Source: Ruminococcaceae bacterium UBA7135 (GTDB lineage: Bacteria; Bacillota; Clostridia; Oscillospirales; Ruminococcaceae). Taken from it: DNA of 13,534 bases. The notes under the pieces are model-generated. The model made no database searches and had not been told where the DNA came from. It worked only from the letters and a program-made list of their open reading frames with translations. The DNA lies in NCBI GenBank assembly GCA_002492075.1, contig DKXD01000027.1, positions 1 to 13,534 of the forward strand, in the 5' to 3' direction. Shown here piece after piece: positions 6,955 through 13,314 of this stretch (the stretch's first letter is position 1; each line of letters opens with the position of its first letter). Made by a program: the position numbers and the translations under genes.

Positions 6955-7956
6955 ATGAAAAAGAGAAATTTAGGTGCGGATTTAAAGGTATCTGCTGTCG
7001 GACTGGGCTGTATGGGATTTTCTCACGCCTATGGCGCGCCTACCGATAAGAAAATCTCTATTGAAACGATACGCAAAGCGGTTGAAATGGGATATGATTT
7101 TTTCGATACGGCGGAGGTTTACGGCACTGCCGATGACCCTCACTAAAACGAGATGCTTGTCGGAGAAGCTCTCAAAGACATTCGCGACAAGGTGATAATA
7201 GCGACCAAATTCGGTATACGGTTTGATATGAGTTCCCCGGAGGTCAACAAGCCGCTTATTCCCGATTCGCGCCCCGAAACGATACGCGCGTCCGTTGACG
7301 CATCGCTGAAGCGGCTCGGCACGGATCATATCGATCTGTATTATCAGCGCCGCGCCGATCCGAACGTTCCGATAGAGGAGGTCGCCGGAGTGATGTCGGA
7401 GCTTATAAAAGCGGGAAAAATCACGCATTGGGGACTGTCCGAGGCGAATGAAGATCAGGTACGCAGAGCACATAAGGTCTGCCCTGTCACGGCGATACAG
7501 AACAGGTATTCGATGATGGCTCGGTGGCACGAAAATTTATTCCCCGTTTTGGAGGAACTGAATATCGGCTTTGTGGCATTCTCACCGCTTGCCAACGGAT
7601 TTTTGTCGGGAAAATACGGCAAGGGAACGCAATTTGACGGCGCGCTCGATTACCGCAGCGCAATGCCGCAGTTCACCGAAAAGGGTGTTGAACAAAACAG
7701 TGAGCTGCTGTCATTGCTGAACAGGCTCGCAGAGGAAAAGAACGTGACCCCGGCGCAGATCTCGCTTGCATGGATGATGTGCAAAAAGCCGTATATTGTG
7801 CCTATTCCCGGTTCGCGCAAACCGGACAGACTAAAGGAAAATGCCGACGCGGCGAATATCGTTCTGTCAGACTGCGAAATTGCCGGAATCGACAAGGCGC
7901 TTGATAAGATGGAAATGTCCGCTGTTTTCGGCGGGTCAAAATTAATAAAGGAGTGA
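6955..7956 (+). pseudogene. Aldo/keto reductase (YakC/AKR13-like) interrupted by an in-frame stop
   Basis: Read through as one frame this is 333 residues, the normal family length. A TAA at 7144-7146 (codon 64) splits it just after VYGTADDPH, where homologues continue directly into NEMLVGEAL. No frameshift is needed: the downstream part stays in register to the TGA at 7956. Catalytic D51 and Y56 (FFDTAEVYG) are on the short upstream piece and K85 (ATKFG) on the downstream piece. The fourth member, His, expected in YYQHR, is Arg132 here (YYQRRADP), one transition away. Restart at ATG 7153 has no good RBS and would lack D and Y. Other genes here end in TAA, so recoding is unlikely; a sequencing error could explain the stop but not also the Arg. 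It most likely encoded a cytoplasmic NADPH-dependent carbonyl reductase. Confidence 0.85.
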
Positions 7957-7961
7957 CTTTT

Positions 7962-8519
7962 ATGAGAAAAAATTTTGGAGTGAAGCCGTGGTTTTATCCG
8001 CTTCCCGTGCTGATTATCGGCACTTACAACGAGAACGGAGAATCCGACGCGATGAACGCCGCGTGGGGCGGGCTGTACGAAGCGAACATGATCGAGTTGT
8101 GCCTCAGCGCGGGGCATAAGACCACGCAGAACATCAAGGCAAAGGGCGCGTTCACCGTAAGCTTTGCGGACGCGGCGCACGTTACCGCCTGCGATTATGT
8201 GGGAATAGTCTCCGCGAACAATGTTTCCGACAAAATGAAGAAAGCAGGATTTACCGTTACCAAGAGCGAATTTGTCGACGCGCCGATCATTAACGAGCTA
8301 CCCATGGCACTGGAATGCAAGCTCACGAAATTTACCGAGGACGGCAACATTATCGGCGAGATTGTCAATATCAACGCCGACGAAAGTATTCTCGGCGACG
8401 ACGGTATTATCGACGTTTCCAAGCTGCGCCCAATAGCGTTTGAGCCTGTTAAGAACGGGTATCACGTTCTCGGTGAGCGCGTGGGAAATGCTTTTAAGGA
8501 CGGCGGAGCATTGAAATAA
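7962..8519 (+). CDS. Flavin-reductase-like FMN-binding split-barrel protein
   Basis: 185 residues, matching the small flavin reductase / DIM6-NTAB family (COG1853). N-terminal KPWFYPLPVLIIGTYNENG and SDAMNAAWGG are the family opening; HKTTQNIKAKGAFTVSFAD is the flavin-contact region; LECKLTKFTEDGNIIGEIV is the second half of the barrel. Such proteins bind FMN and either reduce free flavin with NAD(P)H or work as small flavoenzymes in the cytoplasm. The ATG at 7962 has AAAGGAG 8 bases upstream; a GTG at 7953 would place the RBS inside the gene. The RBS overlaps the AKR stop, so it was probably translationally coupled to that gene. It is last in the first operon. Only a weak AT-only palindrome (AAAAAAGCTTTTTT near 8528) follows. 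Confidence 0.85.
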   Translation: MRKNFGVKPWFYPLPVLIIGTYNENGESDAMNAAWGGLYEANMIELCLSAGHKTTQNIKAKGAFTVSFADAAHVTACDYVGIVSANNVSDKMKKAGFTVTKSEFVDAPIINELPMALECKLTKFTEDGNIIGEIVNINADESILGDDGIIDVSKLRPIAFEPVKNGYHVLGERVGNAFKDGGALK

Positions 8520-8557
8520 TTGCCTGTAAAAAAGCTTTTTTCTAAATTCCTCTCACA

Positions 8558-8603
8558 ATAAATCGGAAAGGTCGGACTGTATGGTTTGGTCTTTTCGATT
8601 TAT
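8558..8603. repeat. Long imperfect hairpin just ahead of the second operator
   Basis: Left arm 8558-8573 and right arm 8588-8603 can pair over 16 positions in the plus-strand transcript, three as G-U, around a 14-base loop. It lies between the two operons, and the right arm runs into the operator at 8601. No T run follows, so it is not a standard terminator, although it could stabilise the end of the upstream transcript. Confidence 0.5.
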
Positions 8604-8617
8604 ACCTTGAGGTAATA
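8601..8617 (+). promoter_or_regulatory. Predicted LysR operator of the second operon
   Basis: TATACCTTGAGGTAATA, a palindrome ACCT-TG-AGGT centred at 8608.5, exactly 29.5 bp before the -35 hexamer at 8638. It is nearly the reverse complement of the copy at 2871 and resembles the copy at 1895 over about 20 bases (TTTATACYTTKRGGTAATAGC). Confidence 0.68.
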
Positions 8618-8637
8618 GCACGTAAACCAAAAGGAAC

Positions 8638-8666
8638 TTCCCAAAAAGACAGTATTTTGTTAAAAT
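8638..8666 (+). promoter_or_regulatory. Promoter of the second operon, regulon type
   Basis: TTCCCA (8638-8643, within GGAACTTCCCA), 17-bp spacer, TAAAAT (8661-8666) with an extended TG three bases ahead. The leader is about 25 bases, with AGGAGG at 8685-8690 placed 7 bases before the ATG. Confidence 0.75.
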
Positions 8667-8697
8667 GTAATTACAGAACATTATAGGAGGAATCGTT

Positions 8698-9540
8698 ATG
8701 GAATTTGTAACATTGAATAACGGCATAAAAATGCCGATTTTGGGCTACGGTGTGTATCAGGTCAGCAACGAGGAATGCGAGCGCTGCGTTCTTGACGCGA
8801 TAAGCGTCGGCTACCGTTCGATTGACACGGCGCAGGCTTACGCCAATGAAGAGGCAGTCGGAAACGCGGTCAAGAAATGCGGTGTGCCGCGCGACGAGCT
8901 GTTTATCACGACTAAGGTCTGGATAGCTAACGGCGGCTATGAAAATGCCATGAAATCGCTTCGGGAATCGCTGAAAAAATTGCAGTCCGATTATATCGAC
9001 CTTGTGCTTATTCATCAGCCGTTCAACGATTACTACGGAACTTACCGCGCCATGGAAGAAGCGTACAAAGAAGGCTGGATCAGAGCTATCGGCGTATCGA
9101 ATTTCTATCCAGACAGATTGGTCGATTTGTGTCAATTCGTAGAGATAAAGCCCGCGGTAAACCAAGTGGAAACACACGTTTTTCAGCAGCAGAAAAAGGC
9201 TCACGAGTATATGGAAAAATACGGAGTTCAGCACGAATCGTGGGGACCGTTCGCCGAGGGACGCAAGGACTTCTTTACAAATCCCGTGCTTGTTGAGATC
9301 GGCAAGAAATACAACAAGAGCGCGGCACAGGCAGCTTTGAGATTTCTTATTCAAAGCAATGTCGCAGTCATTCCGAAGTCTACTCACAAGGACAGAATGG
9401 AGCAGAATTTCAACGTATTCGATTTCACTCTGAACGCGGAAGATATGTCGGCGATACAAAAGTTGGATGAGGGAGAAAGCCTGTTCTTCTCACATTACGA
9501 CCCCGCTGTTGTGGAAATGCTCACGGGACTTCACAGATAA
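8698..9540 (+). CDS. Aldo/keto reductase, AKR5 / 2,5-diketogluconate-reductase type
   Basis: 280 residues, full length for the group. The catalytic tetrad is complete: D43 and Y48 (SIDTAQAYANE), K73 (ITTKVW) and H106 (LVLIHQP). GVSNF and the C-terminal IPKSTHKDRMEQN form the NADPH-binding face. It reduces aldehydes or ketones to alcohols with NADPH in the cytoplasm. The natural substrate cannot be told from sequence; this group ranges from methylglyoxal to diketogluconate. It heads the second operon behind a strong RBS and a LysR-type promoter, and belongs to a different AKR group from the broken copy at 6955, so it is not a simple duplicate. Confidence 0.95.
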   Translation: MEFVTLNNGIKMPILGYGVYQVSNEECERCVLDAISVGYRSIDTAQAYANEEAVGNAVKKCGVPRDELFITTKVWIANGGYENAMKSLRESLKKLQSDYIDLVLIHQPFNDYYGTYRAMEEAYKEGWIRAIGVSNFYPDRLVDLCQFVEIKPAVNQVETHVFQQQKKAHEYMEKYGVQHESWGPFAEGRKDFFTNPVLVEIGKKYNKSAAQAALRFLIQSNVAVIPKSTHKDRMEQNFNVFDFTLNAEDMSAIQKLDEGESLFFSHYDPAVVEMLTGLHR

Positions 9541-9551
9541 GAGGTGCGCGT

Positions 9552-10313
9552 ATGAAAAGGTTAATTGCGATATTGACGGTTGCTTTGGCGTTCTCGCTTA
9601 CGGCTTGCGGCAACACCCGCGGCAATTCTTCGGCGACTGAAAATTCAAATTCGCAAAGCTCAACAAACTCAACAAGCTCGGGAAGTTCGTCCGCTCCGAC
9701 AAGTTCGACAAACAATTCTTCGGAGCAAGGCTCGCAAAGCGAATCTTCAACTGCTCCCGATAATAATGACAGCAGCAACATTCTGATCGCATATTTCACC
9801 GCTGCCGAAAACAGCGGCGTGGACGCGGTCGCTTCGGCAAGCTACTCGATGGTAAACGGAGAGCCTGTCGGCAGACTTCGCGCTATTGCGAATATGATAC
9901 AGACCGAAACGGGCGGAGACCTTTTTTCAATACGCACCTCGGTGGTTTATCCTGCTGATATCAGCGAACTTATCGATTACGCCGCCGAGGAGCAGCGTGA
10001 AGACGTGCGCCCCGAGCTTACAAGCCACATTGACGATCTTGACAAATACGATACGATCTTCGTCGGCTATCCCAATTGGTGGGCGGATCTGCCTCAGGTG
10101 ATGTACAGTTTTTTTGACGAGTATGATTTTTCGGGAAAGACTATCATTCCGTTCAACGTCCACAACGGCAGCCGTCTTTCGGGAACGGTCAATACTATCA
10201 AGGAGCTTGAGCCGAACGCAAATGTGGCAACGGACGCGTTTACGATAAACGAGCGAAACGTTCCCGACGCCGCCGCGGAAGTAAAGGAATGGCTCGGCGG
10301 ATTGGAATATTAA
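9552..10313 (+). CDS. Lipoprotein flavodoxin 3
   Basis: 253 residues. Lipobox LTAC (Cys19), Ser/Asn/Thr-rich tether to about residue 75, then a flavodoxin domain beginning ILIAYFTAAENSG. The layout follows flavodoxin 2 throughout: insertion before the phosphate loop, VRPELTSHIDDLDKYDTI, YPNWWADLP and a C-terminal EWLGGLEY. The phosphate-loop part reads VGRLRAIANMI; the Asn-Thr pair seen as GNT in copies 1 and 2 is replaced, which may weaken FMN binding. It begins 11 bases after the AKR stop with AGAGG as RBS. Confidence 0.87.
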   Translation: MKRLIAILTVALAFSLTACGNTRGNSSATENSNSQSSTNSTSSGSSSAPTSSTNNSSEQGSQSESSTAPDNNDSSNILIAYFTAAENSGVDAVASASYSMVNGEPVGRLRAIANMIQTETGGDLFSIRTSVVYPADISELIDYAAEEQREDVRPELTSHIDDLDKYDTIFVGYPNWWADLPQVMYSFFDEYDFSGKTIIPFNVHNGSRLSGTVNTIKELEPNANVATDAFTINERNVPDAAAEVKEWLGGLEY

Positions 10314-10314
10314 A

Positions 10315-11280
10315 GTGAAAATCGGTATAATTATCGTGCCGCTTGCGGCACTGCTGCTGACGGCGTGTTCGGCGAAACGGCAGCAATTCATCGTGAAGGA
10401 ACATTCCTCCCATATTATAGAAACACAAACAAAAGAAAGTACAACAGACAATACAGATATGGATAATTCCGAAAGCAAAACAGCGCCAAATTCCTCCGAA
10501 AGCCCAAACACATCAAAAACCATCTCAAATGAATTGCCAAGCACATCCGATTTAACAGAAGAAATTCAAACGGGCTTAATTCGAGAACAAATTCTAAACG
10601 GCGCGGAGGGCGATATACATTACAGTTATTACCTCCCCGAAAGCTATGACGGAACGCGCAAATTCCCGATGATGATGACAATGCCGGGCTACGACAGAAT
10701 GTGGTTCGGCGAGGATTCCTCGGGAAGCAACATCGAATGGAGCGGTTTCCACGCGTGGACGGAGCTTGACGAGGAGATGATAGTCGTTTCCGCGCAGCTT
10801 ACCGATTGGCACGAAAAATCTGCACGGCAGGCAAACGAATTGGCGCAGTATTTTATCGACAACTTCGCGGTGGATACCGACAGGATCTACGCGGCGGGAT
10901 ACTCGGCGGGCGGCGAGACGATGTCACAAGCGGTCGCGCTTCGTTCCGATATGTACGCGGCGTATCTGCATGGTGCTTCGCAGTGGGACGGAGCGTTCGC
11001 GCCGATTGCCGAAAACGGCGTCGCGGTCTATATTTACATGGCGGAGAATGATGAGTATTACGGCTCACAAAAGGCACGTGACGCTTACAACGGGCTGTAT
11101 AACGCTTATCTCGACAAAGGATTATCCGATGACGAAATTGATGATAAGCTGAATTTGGAAATTCCCGATAACGAATATTTCAATTCGCGCGGTATTTATA
11201 ATTATCATGGCGGCGGGAATATCGTTTTTGACGATAAAAACGTGCTGAATTGGATAATTTCTCACACGAAACAGGAGTGA
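10315..11280 (+). CDS. Lipoprotein alpha/beta hydrolase (prolyl-oligopeptidase / PHB-depolymerase-like fold)
   Basis: 321 residues with a GTG start one base after the flavodoxin stop. No ATG would keep the signal peptide (VKIGIIIVPLAALLLTAC, lipidated Cys18), so translational coupling is likely. A polar Thr/Ser/Glu-rich tether runs to about residue 85. The hydrolase domain shows YYLPESYDGTRKFPMMMTMPGY, nucleophile S197 in AAGYSAGGE, probable acid D246 in AENDEYYG and H298 in NYHGGGN. This is the third secreted hydrolase of the locus, and its motifs differ from both others. It could cleave an ester or peptide bond; the family alone does not decide. Confidence 0.83.
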   Translation: MKIGIIIVPLAALLLTACSAKRQQFIVKEHSSHIIETQTKESTTDNTDMDNSESKTAPNSSESPNTSKTISNELPSTSDLTEEIQTGLIREQILNGAEGDIHYSYYLPESYDGTRKFPMMMTMPGYDRMWFGEDSSGSNIEWSGFHAWTELDEEMIVVSAQLTDWHEKSARQANELAQYFIDNFAVDTDRIYAAGYSAGGETMSQAVALRSDMYAAYLHGASQWDGAFAPIAENGVAVYIYMAENDEYYGSQKARDAYNGLYNAYLDKGLSDDEIDDKLNLEIPDNEYFNSRGIYNYHGGGNIVFDDKNVLNWIISHTKQE

Positions 11281-11282
11281 GT

Positions 11283-11963
11283 ATGAAACCGAAAATGATT
11301 GTAAAGCTCTGCACAGACTTCGCAATGACAGTAATTTTGTTGCTCTTAATGCCGTATGAGCTGATTGGACAGACGGCTCACGAATGGCTTGGCATTGCGA
11401 TATTCGCATTGTTTATTCTGCATAATATTCTTAACGGCGGATTTTATAAAAGCATTTTCAAGAGAAAATATTCGCCGATAAGAATTTTTCAAATAATTCT
11501 GTTTGTCGGAGTATTGCTTACTATGCTTGGTTCGGCGGTAAGCGGTGTGATAATTTCGCGTCACGCGTTAAGATTCTTGCCGATAAGCGGAGGACGCTCG
11601 TTCGGAAGAACGCTTCATATGCTCTCGGCGTATTGGGGATTTATTCTGATGAGTCTGCACCTCGGTTTCCATTGGATAATTATGCTTAATCCCGCAAAAA
11701 AGCTTATAGGAAAACCGCCCGTAAAATGGACGCTGAGAGCGATCGGAACTGTGATCGCCGGTTATGGTGTATATGCGTTTATTAAGAGGGATTTGTCGCA
11801 GTATCTGCTTTTGAAAACGCAGTTTGTGTTCTTTGATTTTGAAGAGCCGCTGATATTCTTTGTGCTCGATTATTTGTCGATTATGGGGCTTTTCATTTTC
11901 ATCGGGCATTATATTTCTGTGCTTTTAAGGAAAATCGGGAAAAAGAAAAATGAAAAGAATTAA
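11283..11963 (+). CDS. DUF4405 / cytochrome-b-like integral membrane protein
   Basis: 226 residues with about six hydrophobic segments: roughly 9-29, 36-52, 67-91, 111-134, 148-166 and 183-212. Histidines sit at the membrane edges or inside: H33 (TAHEWLG), H47 (ILHN), H112 (RTLHM), H126 and H130 (SLHLGFHW). The HEW...H...N pattern is typical of DUF4405 proteins, thought to bind b-type heme and pass electrons across the membrane; heme binding here is inferred from spacing only. The ATG at 11283 has AGGAG 5 bases upstream. Its C-terminal codons overlap the ApbE start by 14 bases. Next to lipoprotein flavodoxins and ApbE it is the natural candidate for moving electrons from the membrane to the outer flavins. 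Confidence 0.8.
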   Translation: MKPKMIVKLCTDFAMTVILLLLMPYELIGQTAHEWLGIAIFALFILHNILNGGFYKSIFKRKYSPIRIFQIILFVGVLLTMLGSAVSGVIISRHALRFLPISGGRSFGRTLHMLSAYWGFILMSLHLGFHWIIMLNPAKKLIGKPPVKWTLRAIGTVIAGYGVYAFIKRDLSQYLLLKTQFVFFDFEEPLIFFVLDYLSIMGLFIFIGHYISVLLRKIGKKKNEKN

Positions 11964-12963
11964 GTTTGCCTGTTTGGTAATGGTTTTGCTGTCTTTCACC
12001 GCGTGCGCTTCAAAATATAATTCGGTGCAACATTCAACGGAATTTTTCGCAATGGATACTTACGTTAATTTCACCGCTTACGGAGAAAACCCCGAAGATG
12101 CATTGGGACTTGCAAAACAGCGTTTTATTGAATTGGAAAAGCTGTGGTCCGTCACTGATGAAAACAGTGATATTTACGCGATAAATCACGCAAACGGAAA
12201 ATCCGTGACCGTAAACGAACAGACCGCCGATCTTATCTCTTACGCTCTGCAAACGGCAAACAAAACCAAAACCTTCGAGCCTACGATATATCCGGTAATG
12301 ACGGCATGGGGCTTTACGACAGACAAAAACCGCGTGCCGTCCGCGGAAGAAATTCGTGAGCTTCTTCAAAATGTCGGAAGTGAAAAGGTCGCTGTTGAAG
12401 GGAATTCCGTGCGGCTCGAAAACGGAGTTCAACTCGATTTGGGCGCAATAGGAAAAGGTGCTGCGGGCGATGAGGCGGTTCGTATTTTAAAGGAAAATGG
12501 AATAAGATCCGCGCTGCTTGATATCGGCGGCAATATTCAGCTTATCGGGGATAAAAACGGAACGGACTGGCGGCTTGGGATTCGCAATCCGTTCGGCGAG
12601 GGTTCTGTAGGAGTGCTGGAAATCAGCGACGCGGCAGTTGTTACCTCGGGAAATTACGAGCGTTTCTTCACAGATGAAAACGGCAATGTTTACGGACACA
12701 TAATCGACCCGTCAACGGGATATCCCGCCGACAGCGGTCTTGCTTCGGTAACGATAGTCGCAAGCGAGGGAAAACGCGCCGACGCTCTCTCCACAGCGGT
12801 TTTCATTATGGGTCTTGAAAAAGCAACCGAATTTTGGCGCGAAAACCGCAATTTCGAGATGATACTGATCTCTCAAAACGGAGAGATCCACCTTACCGAG
12901 GGCTTACGGGAGCGTTTTTCGCTCAACTCGGCTTATGACAGAAAAGTTTATGATATTGTATAA
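11950..12963 (+). CDS. apbE: ApbE-family lipoprotein, FMN transferase / FAD pyrophosphatase
   Basis: 337 residues, normal ApbE length. Signal peptide with lipobox FTAC (Cys19) and, unlike the other lipoproteins here, no Ser-rich tether. Family blocks in order: FFAMDTYVNFT, LDLGAIGKGAAGDEAVRIL, LLDIGGNIQLIG, HIIDPSTGYPADSGLASVT and ADALSTAVFIMGLE. ApbE binds FAD with Mg2+ and either transfers FMN to a Thr or Ser of a target protein or, as described for Treponema Ftp, hydrolyses FAD to FMN and AMP outside the cytoplasm. No protein in the window shows a clear flavinylation motif of the DxxSGAT type. It is the last gene of the second operon and overlaps the membrane protein gene. No terminator follows before the IS relic. 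Confidence 0.94.
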   Translation: MKRIKFACLVMVLLSFTACASKYNSVQHSTEFFAMDTYVNFTAYGENPEDALGLAKQRFIELEKLWSVTDENSDIYAINHANGKSVTVNEQTADLISYALQTANKTKTFEPTIYPVMTAWGFTTDKNRVPSAEEIRELLQNVGSEKVAVEGNSVRLENGVQLDLGAIGKGAAGDEAVRILKENGIRSALLDIGGNIQLIGDKNGTDWRLGIRNPFGEGSVGVLEISDAAVVTSGNYERFFTDENGNVYGHIIDPSTGYPADSGLASVTIVASEGKRADALSTAVFIMGLEKATEFWRENRNFEMILISQNGEIHLTEGLRERFSLNSAYDRKVYDIV

Positions 12964-13003
12964 AAAACTTGACACGATCCGTGCAATAGGATAATAAAAG
13001 GAA

Positions 13004-13230
13004 AAGGATGTAGTCAAGCATAGAACAAGCATTGGACAAGCAAGAACATACACAGACGAGTTTAGGACGCAGGCATTGAAGCCAACAAAAGAGGTTGGCA
13101 CAAAGCGTGCAGCAGAGGAGCAGGAGCTGCGTAGGCAGGTGAAAGCGCAGTAGAAGGAGATCGGCTAAACGAGTTGAACAAATTTTTGTAAGAAGCGTCA
13201 GCTTTTTTGCAGCGAGCCATCGGAAGTCGG
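13004..13230 (+). pseudogene. IS3-family OrfA remnant
   Basis: The translation contains RTYTDEFRTQALK and KEVGTKRAAEE, then a coiled-coil part LRRQVKAQ. A TAG (13151-13153) stands where Glu is expected. A one-base loss near 13160-13164 shifts the frame to RLNELNKFL, a TAA (13189-13191) follows, and EASAFFAASHRKS ends the relic. This is the usual OrfA order: DNA-binding part, leucine-rich coiled coil, EASAFFA tail. No in-frame start codon remains. Confidence 0.75.
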
Positions 13231-13314
13231 GAATGGGGAAGCGAAAAATATCGCTCCGCGATAACCAATTTCGGAATCCACCGGAGCATAAAAAGCGCGG
13301 GAGGAATATGCCAT

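Noticed and set aside
7153..7956. A separate shorter aldo/keto reductase gene starting at 7153
   Set aside because: It lacks the catalytic Asp and Tyr and a proper RBS, and is in register with the preceding 63 codons, so it is the downstream half of one broken gene.
6955..7956. TAA read as a sense codon (recoding)
   Set aside because: TAA ends several intact genes in the window (LysR, the AKR at 8698, flavodoxins 2 and 3), and no recoding signal is visible.
8527..8542. AAAAAAGCTTTTTT as a terminator after the first operon
   Set aside because: It is a short AT-only palindrome with no real loop and almost no GC pairs; too weak to call.
2871..8617. The ACCTTGAGGT palindromes as MerR-family operators
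   Set aside because: MerR sites lie inside a stretched 19-20 bp spacer between -35 and -10. Here the palindromes lie about 29.5 bp upstream of the -35 and the spacers are 17 bp; a LysR gene is adjacent and no MerR gene is seen.
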